Shown here: positions 15,754 through 24,993 of the stretch, piece by piece
Layout: each line of letters starts with the position of its first letter
How positions within the stretch are numbered: the stretch's first letter is position 1
Origin: Spirosoma sp. SC4-14
Lineage (GTDB): Bacteria; Bacteroidota; Bacteroidia; Cytophagales; Spirosomataceae
Assembly: GCF_037201965.1 (NCBI RefSeq)
Contig: NZ_CP147518.1
Span: forward strand, 681,001 to 745,000
DNA length: 64,000 nucleotides
Direction: 5' to 3'
Translations under genes and position numbers: made by a program
The notes under the pieces: generated by a model
What the model saw: the letters and a program-made list of their open reading frames with translations, nothing else
Told to the model about the DNA's origin: nothing
Database searches by the model: none

Positions 15754-17796
15754 TTATTTCGCCATTCGTTTCACACCTAGTCGGCCAAAGGCACTTTTTA
15801 GCGTGATGAGTTGCTGGTTTTTCAGGCTAATCGAATCTTTGGCTTGCCGGCTGATGCTTCGGGCTACGCTGTCGGACATGAACCAGCCGAGCGGGTATTT
15901 GTCGTTGTAGGCCAGCCGAAGCGTAATATAATTGGTTTTGGGATTGGCAAATCGATCCATAAACGAGTTGAACATGTTGTCGCGCGTTACGGACCCGTTG
16001 TCCCAGGCATTGAAAAAGGCAAGCAGCGGTATCTGAATTTCCTGTAGCGTAGACCGCTTTTGAGGGATACTGCCAATGGTGTTGCTATTCTGTACGAACA
16101 GAATATAGGGTAGAACGGTAACGTGCTCAGCAGTGTCCAGCCGCCGGATCGAAGGAACCAGATTGTTCAGTAACTGAATGCAGGTTTCAACGCCCGAATT
16201 GTCGAAATAGCCTCCATCGACCACGTGCCCGCTGAATGTAGCTTTAGTGCCATTGCCGAGAACGGTATCTTTTTCAATTAAACCTCCATTGGTAACAACC
16301 GGAAAGCGGCTGCATAGCGACGCAGCCGTTTTGAGCGGAACATCGGTTCCGACAATGTCGAGTGTCGATAGCACATTCTTAAAATAGTGGGTATCGAGTT
16401 GCAGGTTCGATGTAATGATTTTTTGTCCCGATTCGGCCAGCGTTCCATTTAGCAACAGCGATGGTAAGTTGTAGTTATAGCCGTTAGGCGTTTGATACAA
16501 TTGAGTAAGTGAAGAGTCAAGCGTCTTTAAACCCAGGTTGTTTCGATAAGAGACAGCCCAGGCATCTTCGAGCCATTTGGCGCGTTCGAGCGCGGGTATG
16601 GGGGCCGGAATAAGCCGCTGAACAGCTTCGGGAAACAGTAGTGCCGACGATACGGCCGACAGATAATCGTCGCGGATGACCTTGCGAAATTGCTCGAATC
16701 GCTTTGTTCGGTCCAGTTCGGCTACATCGCGCAGAAAAGCTGTATAAAACACGGTTCCAACGCCACCGCCTGATACGCCACTGAGCGCATACACATGGCG
16801 ACTAAAGCCGGGAATAATGGAGTCGAGCCGGATAAGCGTTTCGGCGGTCCAGTTCAGCGCCCGAATGCCACCGCCTTCGGCCGCAACCAGCACCAGTGGA
16901 ATGGTATCGCCCGATTCCTGACGCCGTGTGGCTACCCATTGTGCAAAATGCGCGTCAACGGTTGGCCGCTTCGAAAGGGCTGGTATGGATGGGCCGTCGG
17001 CTTGCCGAACAGCCGTATTATCGTTAAACGCACTGATAACAATCAGGTAGATAAAAAACATGCCTACAAGCGGGCGGTATCGGTAATCGTTGAAATACAC
17101 GACCAGACTTCCCCAGAAGGTATACAAGGCTATGCCGAAAATAATAACCGCCGTGGGGCGCAGCCAACTGGCAATTCCCCAGTTGATTGGAAGGCTAAAC
17201 AGCGCAATCAGCAGAATGGTCATCAGCAAACCCGATGATACGACCAAACCTCCCAGTGGATTTCGCCAGAGAGCACGAATATCCTGCCGCAAACTCGTAT
17301 ATCGATCCGAAAACCGCCATTTGTCAGGTAGGGCAAATACCGGAACGTTTTTCTCGACGAACAGAAACTGCACCAGCATAAGGCCACTTTCGATCAGGAG
17401 CAGATAGGGGTGCCAGCGAGTGGGTTCCCAGAAGGCATAAGCCAGAATGAGGGGAGGAATAATGCCGCCAAGTTTAGGTAACCACCGAAGCAGCAGATCG
17501 CATTCCCGGTTCATCCGTAAACCAACCGGCGAAATATGCAGAATCATGCGGGTGCTGCCATATACGACCCAGCTCCAGACGAGCGTACTGAGCAAAATAT
17601 ATTGAAAGAGTCGGCTAAAAATGCCCCCGTCGATAACGGCATTGATCATGTCGGCAGCCTGGTCGGGGACGTTCAGTACATAGAAGGCAACAAGCAGCGT
17701 TACGATCACCACAAACGCATTTCGCTGGGTCTGATAGAACGCGATGCCATAGTTTCGGAGCTGATGGGAAAGCGAGTGATGGTGGCGTGGTTGCAC
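15754..17796 (-). CDS. Membrane-anchored patatin-like phospholipase
   Basis: A 680-residue protein. The first ~260 residues hold about six membrane spans. A patatin domain follows: the glycine-rich oxyanion segment A-A-E-G-G-G-I-R-A-L, the nucleophile elbow G-V-S-G-G (serine in the G-x-S-x-G motif) and the dyad aspartate in V-D-G-G-Y-F-D-N-S-G. Patatins hydrolyse acyl esters of phospholipids. Fusion to a polytopic N-terminal domain places the catalytic part at the inner membrane. Physiological substrate unknown. Alone on its strand, divergent from cydA with a 217-nt spacer. Confidence 0.88.
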   Translation of the reverse strand: MQPRHHHSLSHQLRNYGIAFYQTQRNAFVVIVTLLVAFYVLNVPDQAADMINAVIDGGIFSRLFQYILLSTLVWSWVVYGSTRMILHISPVGLRMNRECDLLLRWLPKLGGIIPPLILAYAFWEPTRWHPYLLLIESGLMLVQFLFVEKNVPVFALPDKWRFSDRYTSLRQDIRALWRNPLGGLVVSSGLLMTILLIALFSLPINWGIASWLRPTAVIIFGIALYTFWGSLVVYFNDYRYRPLVGMFFIYLIVISAFNDNTAVRQADGPSIPALSKRPTVDAHFAQWVATRRQESGDTIPLVLVAAEGGGIRALNWTAETLIRLDSIIPGFSRHVYALSGVSGGGVGTVFYTAFLRDVAELDRTKRFEQFRKVIRDDYLSAVSSALLFPEAVQRLIPAPIPALERAKWLEDAWAVSYRNNLGLKTLDSSLTQLYQTPNGYNYNLPSLLLNGTLAESGQKIITSNLQLDTHYFKNVLSTLDIVGTDVPLKTAASLCSRFPVVTNGGLIEKDTVLGNGTKATFSGHVVDGGYFDNSGVETCIQLLNNLVPSIRRLDTAEHVTVLPYILFVQNSNTIGSIPQKRSTLQEIQIPLLAFFNAWDNGSVTRDNMFNSFMDRFANPKTNYITLRLAYNDKYPLGWFMSDSVARSISRQAKDSISLKNQQLITLKSAFGRLGVKRMAK

Positions 17797-18013
17797 AGGG
17801 AGTTGGATTAAGTCATTACTTTATTGAATGTAATGGTTTGTTGCTTACCAGAGAATAAATCATGGTATAATTAGTCAGGAAAAATACTCGTGGAAGTGCG
17901 GCTGAACCGGCTTCTGGTTGTACCTTTCGGGCGATAGTTTTCTCGCCTTGTTCGCCCCCTATCGCACTGCCTGTCTGCGACCACGGCGATCTGTCCCCGC
18001 TATCGTTACAGTT

Positions 18014-19402
18014 ATGGACAATGTCGAATTACTCTCCCGCATCCAGTTTGCGTTCACCATTGCGTTTCATTACATCTATCCACCCCTGAGCATCGGCCTG
18101 GGTGTGTGTCTGGTAGCGATGGAAGGGCTGTATCTGAAAACCAGCAATAAAGTCTATGAAGAACTGACCCGATTCTGGGTCAGGATTTTTGCGCTTATTT
18201 TCGGAATTGGCGTTGCTACGGGCATCGTTATGGAGTTTGAGTTTGGCACGAACTGGGCTGTTTATTCGCGCTATGTTGGCGATATTTTCGGATCGGCGCT
18301 GGCGGCCGAGGGTATCTTTGCCTTTGCGCTCGAATCCGCTTTTCTGGGTATTCTGCTCTTTGGCTGGAACAAGGTTAGTCCGCGCGTACACTTCACGGCA
18401 ACGATTCTGGTTGCGCTTGGGTCTATTTTTTCGGCGCTCTGGATTGTGGTAGCTAACTCGTGGCAGCAAACGCCTTCGGGCTATCGCATCGAGGGCAAAG
18501 GGATGAAAGCTCGTGCCATTGTGACCAACTTTTGGGATATGGTTTTCAATCCGTCGTCGATTGAGCGGTATTCGCATGTGCTGATCGGTGCTTTGCTGGC
18601 CGGTTCCTTTCTGGTCTTAAGTGTTAGTGCCTGGTATATTCTCAAAAAACAATATCTGGCTCATGCACAGGCGGCTTTTCGAATCGCACTTTGGGTAGCG
18701 GCTGTGTCGTCGCTGGCGCAGTTGTTTACGGGGCATCAATCGGCCGAAGTCGTCACAAAATATCAACCGGCTAAGCTGGCAGCGATGGAAGGCCATTTTG
18801 ATAAGCTATCGCCCGCCGATATGTACATCATGGGTTGGGTGGATGCGAAGCAGCAGAAAACCACAGGGCTGAAAATTCCGGGTGGCTTGTCGTTTCTGGT
18901 TCATCAGGATTTCAAGGCCCCCATTCCCGGCCTCAACAGTATTAAACCCGAAGATCGACCTACAGCCGTCAATTTTGTGTTTCAGTCATACCACCTGATG
19001 GTGACTATTGGAATGATGTTGATTGCGCTTTCACTGTTCGGTTTGTTTATGCTGTATCGGAAAAAACTCTTTGAAACACGCTGGCTAATGATAGTTTTCG
19101 TTTTCTCGGTACTGCTGCCGCAGATTGCCAATCAGGTGGGGTGGTATACGGCTGAGGTAGGCCGACAGCCCTGGGTTGTATATGGCTTGCTCCGTACGTC
19201 GACGGCTTTGTCGGAAGCCGTAAAAGCCGAGCATGTGCTGGCCTCATTGCTCTTGTTTACATTCATCTATGTGATGCTTTTTGGCCTGTTTTTGTACTTG
19301 CTGAACAAGAAAATTCAACATGGTCCCGACGTGATCGACTCCGATCAGGAAGAGCCATCGTCACGCATGAACCCGTCATTTTCTCCTTTAATTAGAGATT
19401 GA
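18014..19402 (+). CDS. cydA: Cytochrome bd ubiquinol oxidase subunit I
   Basis: A 462-residue polytopic subunit of the bd-type terminal oxidase, which passes electrons from quinol to oxygen. The start at 18014 gives the canonical N-terminus with the haem ligand at residue 19 (F-A-F-T-I-A-F-H-Y-I-Y-P-P-L-S). The conserved G-R-Q-P-W motif is present (E-V-G-R-Q-P-W-V-V-Y-G), as is the Y-S-H-V-L histidine. The length indicates a short quinol loop. The frame is open upstream to 17918 but lacks family similarity there. It is followed 74 nt later by cydB; a strong hairpin sits between them. Confidence 0.97.
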   Translation: MDNVELLSRIQFAFTIAFHYIYPPLSIGLGVCLVAMEGLYLKTSNKVYEELTRFWVRIFALIFGIGVATGIVMEFEFGTNWAVYSRYVGDIFGSALAAEGIFAFALESAFLGILLFGWNKVSPRVHFTATILVALGSIFSALWIVVANSWQQTPSGYRIEGKGMKARAIVTNFWDMVFNPSSIERYSHVLIGALLAGSFLVLSVSAWYILKKQYLAHAQAAFRIALWVAAVSSLAQLFTGHQSAEVVTKYQPAKLAAMEGHFDKLSPADMYIMGWVDAKQQKTTGLKIPGGLSFLVHQDFKAPIPGLNSIKPEDRPTAVNFVFQSYHLMVTIGMMLIALSLFGLFMLYRKKLFETRWLMIVFVFSVLLPQIANQVGWYTAEVGRQPWVVYGLLRTSTALSEAVKAEHVLASLLLFTFIYVMLFGLFLYLLNKKIQHGPDVIDSDQEEPSSRMNPSFSPLIRD

Positions 19403-19465
19403 GCGAATGAGCGATTGAGTGAATAACTGACGACAATATTCACTCAATCACTCATTCGCTCAATC
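19397..19465. repeat. 29-bp stem hairpin between cydA and cydB
   Basis: Arms 19397-19425 and 19437-19465 match over 29 bp with one mismatch and an 11-nt loop. The left arm begins within the last codons of cydA (stop 19400-19402). Each arm is built of repeated short words of the form (A)TTGAGCGA/ATGAGCGA. Sitting inside an operon, it could give partial termination or different mRNA stability for the two subunits. Confidence 0.9.
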
Positions 19466-19476
19466 ACTTAATACTT

Positions 19477-20511
19477 ATGGATACAGTTCTTGGAATTGAC
19501 CTGCCTACGTGGTGGTTTTTGTTGATTGGTGCGCTAATTAGCGGATACGGCATTCTGGATGGATTCGATTTGGGAGCTGGTGCGCTGCATTTATTTTTTC
19601 GCAAAGAAGAAAGCCGCCGGATTGCACTCAACGCCATCGGGCCGGTTTGGGATGGCAATGAGGTTTGGCTGGTTATTGGGGCTGGGTCGTTGTTTGCAGC
19701 TTTTCCGCTCGTATATGGCACGCTGCTATCCGTGTTTTATCTGCCGTTTATGTTGTTTCTGGTAGCTATCATCCTGCGGGCTATTTCGATTGAATTTCGG
19801 AGTAAAGAGACCATGAAATGGTGGCGGCAGTTGTGGGATGTTAGCTTTTGTGTGTCGAGCATCCTGATTTCGCTCCTGTTAGGGCTTATTCTGGGTAATC
19901 TGATTCAGGGAATTCCGCTGGATGCCAACCATCGGTTTGTCGGTCGGTTGCGCGATTTTTTCAATCCGTATGCTCTGCTGGTATCGGTTACGGTACTATC
20001 GCTGTTTATGATGCATGGTGCCATGTATCTGATCATGAAAACCGAAGACCGCATTTTTGCCCGCCTGACCATTATTGCCAACAACAGCAGCAAGTTTTTT
20101 ATTCTTTGCTTTATGGCGACGTCGATGGCAACATTGATTTATATACCGCACATGATCGCTATTTTTAAGAATTACCCGGAGCTATTTGTGTTGCCGATTG
20201 CAGCCGTACTGATTGTGCTGAACATTCGCCGGAGTATCGAGAAACGGCAGTACCGGCGCGGCTTTGTGTCGTCGTCGATTACGACGGCTTTGTTACTAAT
20301 TCTGTTTGCAATGGGTCTGTACCCAAATCTGGTGCTATCGAACGTTGATCCAAAGGGCCACATCAGCATCTATGAAGCCGCTTCGTCGGATGCTTCGTTA
20401 CGGACTATGTTACTGTTTGCGTTTATCGGAATGCCGCTGGTAGCAACCTATACGGTTTTTGTTTTCTGGACATTCCGGGGAAAGGTGAAACTGGAGGAAA
20501 ATAGTTACTGA
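19477..20511 (+). CDS. cydB: Cytochrome bd ubiquinol oxidase subunit II
   Basis: A 344-residue polytopic membrane protein that pairs with CydA. The start matches the family (L-P-T-W-W-F-L-L-I-G-A-L-I-S-G-Y-G-I-L-D-G-F-D-L-G-A-G), and the G-P-V-W-D-G-N-E-V-W-L-V segment is diagnostic of subunit II. About eight or nine membrane spans can be counted. No small CydX-like gene is visible after it. The pair supplies a high-affinity terminal oxidase useful at low oxygen. Confidence 0.97.
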   Translation: MDTVLGIDLPTWWFLLIGALISGYGILDGFDLGAGALHLFFRKEESRRIALNAIGPVWDGNEVWLVIGAGSLFAAFPLVYGTLLSVFYLPFMLFLVAIILRAISIEFRSKETMKWWRQLWDVSFCVSSILISLLLGLILGNLIQGIPLDANHRFVGRLRDFFNPYALLVSVTVLSLFMMHGAMYLIMKTEDRIFARLTIIANNSSKFFILCFMATSMATLIYIPHMIAIFKNYPELFVLPIAAVLIVLNIRRSIEKRQYRRGFVSSSITTALLLILFAMGLYPNLVLSNVDPKGHISIYEAASSDASLRTMLLFAFIGMPLVATYTVFVFWTFRGKVKLEENSY

Positions 20512-20655
20512 CGTTCATATGCCGTGTACAACAGCGAATCGGTAGGGGTTTTATTGTGGCAATACGCTTCCCGATTGGACTATCCATTTTAGAGAAACTG
20601 GACTACGCCAATGGTCTGGTTTGTGGATAAGTTTGCGCCGTTTTACTACGTTGAA

Positions 20656-21174
20656 ATGGAACAGATAATAGTAAGAAAAGCCTCTATCGGCGATTTCGAA
20701 ACCATACAGCTTATTGGCAAAGAAACCTTTTTCGAAACGTTTGCTCAAAGCAATACAGAAGCGGATATGAAGACCTATCTGGAGATAAACTTTAGTGACG
20801 AAAAAGTAAAGTCTGAACTAAGCAGCCCAGATTCGCTATTTTATATTGCCTTAAACGGTGAAAGCTCTATTGGTTATTTGAAAGTAAATGTTGGTAAAGG
20901 CCAAACAGAACTACAGGACGAAGCCTCTCTCGAAATTGAACGTATTTATGTAAAGAGTAGCTATCATGGCAAAAAAGTAGGACAGCTTCTCTATGAGAAA
21001 GCACTGGAAATTGCTCAACGTCAAAAAAAGACCTATATCTGGCTGGGTGTATGGGAAGAGAATCCCAAAGCGATACGGTTTTATGAAAAGAATGGATTTG
21101 TTGCCTTCGACAAACATGTTTTCAAATTAGGCGAAGATGAACAAACCGATGTCATGATGAAAAAAGTGCTTTAA
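20656..21174 (+). CDS. GNAT-family N-acetyltransferase
   Basis: A 172-residue GNAT protein, starting at 20656 (M-E-Q-I-I-V-R-K-A). An open frame upstream to 20611 is not family-like. The acetyl-CoA loop is visible as Y-H-G-K-K-V-G-Q-L-L-Y-E-K-A-L, followed by the Y-I-W-L-G-V-W-E-E-N-P-K-A-I-R-F-Y motif and K-N-G-F common to the family. Base composition is more A+T-rich than the flanking genes, which may indicate later acquisition. The acceptor substrate cannot be predicted. Confidence 0.88.
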   Translation: MEQIIVRKASIGDFETIQLIGKETFFETFAQSNTEADMKTYLEINFSDEKVKSELSSPDSLFYIALNGESSIGYLKVNVGKGQTELQDEASLEIERIYVKSSYHGKKVGQLLYEKALEIAQRQKKTYIWLGVWEENPKAIRFYEKNGFVAFDKHVFKLGEDEQTDVMMKKVL

Positions 21175-21197
21175 CAAGGGGCAAGGAGAAAAGTACA

Positions 21198-21893
21198 TTA
21201 GTTTGAAAGGTCAACCCGTTCTCCCCGGCGCAGAGCATTTACCAGATTGTGGGCGCGCCGTGTCGGTTCGGGAATGCGGTAGCCACCGTCGCACTGAAGG
21301 GTAAGTGCCATAGCCGTTTCCAGATCGATCAGATGACCGGGCGATACATAGACCGGATTCACTTTGTTTTTCGTTCGCAGGGCAGCACCAATTACCTCGC
21401 CGTAGTGTCGCATGGGGGACCATGAACCCCGTTCGGGCGCTGGCTCGTCGTATTTGCCGACCAGTACCGATTTGCCACAACCGAACGTTGGCCGATTCAG
21501 AAAAAGCCCCGCGTGCGACGCAATGCCAATTCGGCGCGGGTGGGCCGTACCATGTCCATCGAACATCACAACATCGGGTTCCGTTTTGAGCTTTGCCCAG
21601 GCTTGCAGCAACGACGGAATTTCGCGAAACGACAGCAGACCAGGGATATACGGAAAGGGCGCCGTACTGATTACGCCCGTTTCGTCAATGGTTTCGAGCG
21701 TTTCCAGATTCAGCACTACAATGCCAGCGTAGACCGTCTCTTCAAACTTATTGAACGAAATATCGCAGCCTGCAATCGTTCTGGGTGTTTTTTGTAGTGG
21801 TTCGATTCGTATCTGCGAGCGCAATTGCTGCTGTAGAGCGACGGCTTCGGCGGGCGAAACGTTCCAGTCGTGCAGAGGTTGATAGGCGGCCAT
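21198..21893 (-). CDS. nfi: Endonuclease V (deoxyinosine repair)
   Basis: A 231-residue protein of the endonuclease V family, which nicks DNA (or RNA in some members) one nucleotide 3' of deoxyinosine. Diagnostic segments are A-G-C-D-I-S-F (first catalytic Asp), Y-I-P-G-L-L-S-F-R-E (wedge and catalytic Glu), V-M-F-D-G-H-G-T-A-H-P-R-R-I-G-I-A-S-H (Asp) and a Y-V-S-P-G-H-L-I-D-L near the C-terminus. Length is normal. A monocistronic gene, convergent with the GNAT gene. Confidence 0.95.
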   Translation of the reverse strand: MAAYQPLHDWNVSPAEAVALQQQLRSQIRIEPLQKTPRTIAGCDISFNKFEETVYAGIVVLNLETLETIDETGVISTAPFPYIPGLLSFREIPSLLQAWAKLKTEPDVVMFDGHGTAHPRRIGIASHAGLFLNRPTFGCGKSVLVGKYDEPAPERGSWSPMRHYGEVIGAALRTKNKVNPVYVSPGHLIDLETAMALTLQCDGGYRIPEPTRRAHNLVNALRRGERVDLSN

Positions 21894-21944
21894 AGGCAGG
21901 AAAATGATTGTTCGACCATAACATCCGCAAGCGCCAAACGGTTT

Positions 21945-22029
21945 TTTCTGACAGGATTTACAGGATTGACAAGATTCTCTGGGTATTGCTGATTGTAAAC
22001 CTAGTTGATCCTGTTAATCCTGTCAGAAA
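21945..22029. terminator. Hairpin with AATCCTGT-type words between nfi and the S41 peptidase
   Basis: Arms 21945-21966 and 22008-22029 pair over 22 bp with one mismatch around a 41-nt loop. The right arm ends 2 nt from the S41 peptidase stop (22031). Arms consist of repeated AATCCTGT-like words, which also occur at 33420-33460. Likely terminator or 3'-end structure for the minus-strand peptidase gene. Confidence 0.8.
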
Positions 22030-22030
22030 C

Positions 22031-23542
22031 CTAGTTTTCCAGAATCAATTTCTTTACAAAATCCAGTCGACTATTGGTGTGGTTTAATACATCGTCGATC
22101 GTAATGTCCAGGGCATAGTCGGGCATAGTACCCCGCCCTTTTTTCGTAACTTCACCAACGGCATTGTGGTAATACAGCAATGGGCTGCCGACGTAGATTT
22201 TTGAGTGTGGGAGTTCGAGATGAATAAAACTACCACCATTGCCGCCTTCATAAGCGCCCCCCGACTCTTCGCCCAGAAACACACCTACCCGATTGGCATG
22301 GGCAACGGCCAGAAACTCCGATGCCGTGGACGCGCTCCGGCCATTCATAAAAATATAAACCTGACCCCGAAATCGATTGGGCTTGGGTAAATACCGTCTG
22401 GGACCACGGCCCACATCACCCTGTTTCAGCGTGAATGTGCCGTCCGATTCAGGAATAAGTTCGTTTTTAACGTTTTTCCGATCTTGTTCCGATAAATCCG
22501 AAAACTGGATGAATTCCGAACTGTCGGTCACGCTATATTGTCGCTCATAATAGGCAGCGGCCGAATCTGATTTCATCAGATAGGAAAACAGTTCGATTCC
22601 CTGACTATCCCAACCGCCCGGATTGTTGTTCAGGTCAACGATTAGGTTGCGGATTCCTTTTTTCGCAAGCTGACGCATGGCCTTATCCATGAACGCCCGG
22701 AATAGTACTACGGCTTCGTCGCTGTTTTTGGCCCCTTCGCCCCCAAAGCTGTCCAGGCGTAACAAGGCTGTTCGCGGCATATCGTTAGGAAATGATAACC
22801 GCCACGGATGTTTTGCGTTTTTGCCATACCAGCCAATCATCTGTTTGTTGACCGGATTCTTTTTGTAGAAGCGCAGGGAGGTTGTAAATGGCTGGGCCGG
22901 TACGTCAACCTGAATGGTATCGCCCGTTAGTTTCCGAAGCGTCAGATGAAAAACATCGGGCTGCTCCATAAACCAGTAATAAAACAGAGCGAAAAGCTGC
23001 CCTTGCATGACAGCCTGTTTTGAGGTTTGGATATAGCCGTCGTCCCAATGATAGCGAAACAACCGTTGCCGAATAGCCTCCATCGAATGTCCATTGATAC
23101 GCAATAATTCAAAGCCGGGTTTTATGGTTTCATTGGCGGTTCCGTTGAACAGAATATAGGAATGATTCTGGATGGGAAACATAAACAAAGGGAAGGTTTT
23201 CCAATGGCTATTGAACAGACTTTCCCAGTTTTTTGCCGGAAGCGCGTGGGTGTGTGCGCATCGAATGTCGGCAACGAGGGACTCAATTGTTCGAAAAAAA
23301 TCATAGAAAGGCATCGGCTTGGTTAGCGTTCCGGCCAGACTGTCGAGTTTAGCCTGCATAACCGGTTTGGGTGTATAACGATACAGGCCTGGATGCGTTT
23401 CTTCGAGCAAACGGCGGAAATAGCGAAAGTCGGCCTGCATATCGGCGGGTTGCAGAACATTGGTCTGGAGGGTATCCGTTACGGGCTGGGCCGCAAGCGA
23501 GCAGGCGAACAGCGTAAAGAGAAAAATATGGGTAAGTCGCAC
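22031..23542 (-). CDS. Secreted S41-family (tail-specific-like) peptidase
   Basis: A 503-residue protein with a signal peptide (M-R-L-T-H-I-F-L-F-T-L-F-A-C-S-L-A-A-Q). The C-terminal half contains the S41 core: L-I-V-D-L-N-N-N-P-G-G, then I-F-M-N-G-R-S-A-S-T-A-S-E-F, whose serine after the G-R-S-A is the likely nucleophile, and G-E-E-S-G-G-A-Y-E-G-G-N-G-G. No PDZ domain is obvious. Probably a periplasmic or surface serine peptidase, part of a large group in Bacteroidota. Lies 26 nt upstream of the beta-lactamase-like gene end on the same strand, so co-transcription is possible. Confidence 0.9.
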   Translation of the reverse strand: MRLTHIFLFTLFACSLAAQPVTDTLQTNVLQPADMQADFRYFRRLLEETHPGLYRYTPKPVMQAKLDSLAGTLTKPMPFYDFFRTIESLVADIRCAHTHALPAKNWESLFNSHWKTFPLFMFPIQNHSYILFNGTANETIKPGFELLRINGHSMEAIRQRLFRYHWDDGYIQTSKQAVMQGQLFALFYYWFMEQPDVFHLTLRKLTGDTIQVDVPAQPFTTSLRFYKKNPVNKQMIGWYGKNAKHPWRLSFPNDMPRTALLRLDSFGGEGAKNSDEAVVLFRAFMDKAMRQLAKKGIRNLIVDLNNNPGGWDSQGIELFSYLMKSDSAAAYYERQYSVTDSSEFIQFSDLSEQDRKNVKNELIPESDGTFTLKQGDVGRGPRRYLPKPNRFRGQVYIFMNGRSASTASEFLAVAHANRVGVFLGEESGGAYEGGNGGSFIHLELPHSKIYVGSPLLYYHNAVGEVTKKGRGTMPDYALDITIDDVLNHTNSRLDFVKKLILEN

Positions 23543-23568
23543 GAGTTCAGTTCATTAGAAGGGGGTGT

Positions 23569-24942
23569 TTATAAACGCTTTGCGACGACATCGCCGTTTT
23601 GATGAACAATTACCTGGGTGATACGTCCGCTGGCATCTTTCTGGAAGGTTAACTGGGCGTTTACCGCTTTCAGAAAAAAATCGGTTTCGCTGGAGGGGAA
23701 AATCTCGAATCGTTGCTGGCCAGTTACCTGTAGAAACAGGTTTCGACCTTCGAGCGTGATGGACAGAATACGGTCGGGCGATAACCGATACTTACCAACA
23801 TAATCTTTCAACACAGCCTCGCGAACCGGAACGGTTTTAAAACTAGATGGTAGCTGATAAGGCATTCCGTACGTGATAAAAAGCAGGTCTTTCAGCATCG
23901 GCTCCAGCGTGGTAGCGTCGGAGGTGTCATCGACATTGGCAAGCATAATCAGGACTGTATTATCTTCCGGGATAAGGACAAAAAAGGTAGCAAAGCCGGG
24001 GAGGTTTCCGTTCTGGAAAACCAGCTTTCTCCCTTTTTGAAACTCATTTACACCCCAGCCATACGTCCAGTTACCCGGTTTAATGGCTGTGAACGCAAGC
24101 TTCTGGGAAGCTGGTTTCAGCAGTTGACTGGTGAAGATAGCCTGTGCCCACCGGTATAAGTCTCCCACCGAGCTATACATACCGCCAGCCGAATAGGCGG
24201 CCGTTGAATCCAGTGGACGAACGGCAACCAGAACCGAGTCTTTCCAGTAGGTATAACCGGTTGTTTTTTCAGGGCGTTTTAGGTTGATGAAATCGAAGCC
24301 CGTTTGGGTGAGGTGGAGCGGCTCTATAAAGCGTTTGCGGATAACCGTTTCAAATGGCTGTCGGGTTACTTTCTCGATAATTAGTCCCAGCAGAAAATAC
24401 CCGGAATTTGTATAATTAACCTGTTCGCCCGGTTTGTTTTGCAACGGTTTGTCTTTAAATGTAGCCAGCACGCGATCTTTTGTGACGGGTCGGGTAAATT
24501 CCAGGCTATCTTTCGAATAAAGAACACCTTTGTAATCATAGATGCCGGATGTATGGGCAAAAAGCTGTTCAATTGTGATCTGGTCACCTTTGGGATAATC
24601 GGGTAAGTACTGGCTCACGTTATCCTTCACCGAGAGTTTTTTCTCGTCCTGTAATTGCAGAATGGCTTGGGCTGTGAAGGTTTTGGTAATCGAGCCAAGT
24701 TGGTAAATGCTATTGGAATCGTTGAGGGTTTGCGCGGCTTCATTGCGCCAGCCATAGCCTTTCTGAAGAAAAATATGCCCCTGTCTGGCAACAAGCACCG
24801 TACCATTGAACCGATGATGACGAGCCGCTACGGTGAAGTATTCATCCACTTTTTCAGCCATCGTCCTGCCCGACTGAGCATTGGCCGGAAGGGTAAAGCA
24901 ATAGAAAATTACGATTGAAACGATTCGTAAGAATAGTTGCAT
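23569..24942 (-). CDS. Serine beta-lactamase-like hydrolase (class C/AmpH type)
   Basis: A 457-residue exported serine hydrolase. The start at 24942 gives the leader M-Q-L-F-L-R-I-V-S-I-V-I-F...A-N-A-Q; the frame continues upstream to 24972. The nucleophile motif S-I-T-K (Ser84-Lys87), the Y-T-N-S-G tyrosine motif and the H-T-S-G-I segment mark the beta-lactamase/penicillin-binding fold. A ~100-residue beta-rich C-terminal domain follows, as in many esterase-like members. Peptide, ester or cell-wall substrates are possible. True beta-lactam resistance is not implied. Confidence 0.9.
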   Translation of the reverse strand: MQLFLRIVSIVIFYCFTLPANAQSGRTMAEKVDEYFTVAARHHRFNGTVLVARQGHIFLQKGYGWRNEAAQTLNDSNSIYQLGSITKTFTAQAILQLQDEKKLSVKDNVSQYLPDYPKGDQITIEQLFAHTSGIYDYKGVLYSKDSLEFTRPVTKDRVLATFKDKPLQNKPGEQVNYTNSGYFLLGLIIEKVTRQPFETVIRKRFIEPLHLTQTGFDFINLKRPEKTTGYTYWKDSVLVAVRPLDSTAAYSAGGMYSSVGDLYRWAQAIFTSQLLKPASQKLAFTAIKPGNWTYGWGVNEFQKGRKLVFQNGNLPGFATFFVLIPEDNTVLIMLANVDDTSDATTLEPMLKDLLFITYGMPYQLPSSFKTVPVREAVLKDYVGKYRLSPDRILSITLEGRNLFLQVTGQQRFEIFPSSETDFFLKAVNAQLTFQKDASGRITQVIVHQNGDVVAKRL

Positions 24943-24993
24943 GGCAATGTTGTTTTTCGGCCAAAACAGCATGAAAAACAGTGCCCGGTCTTC

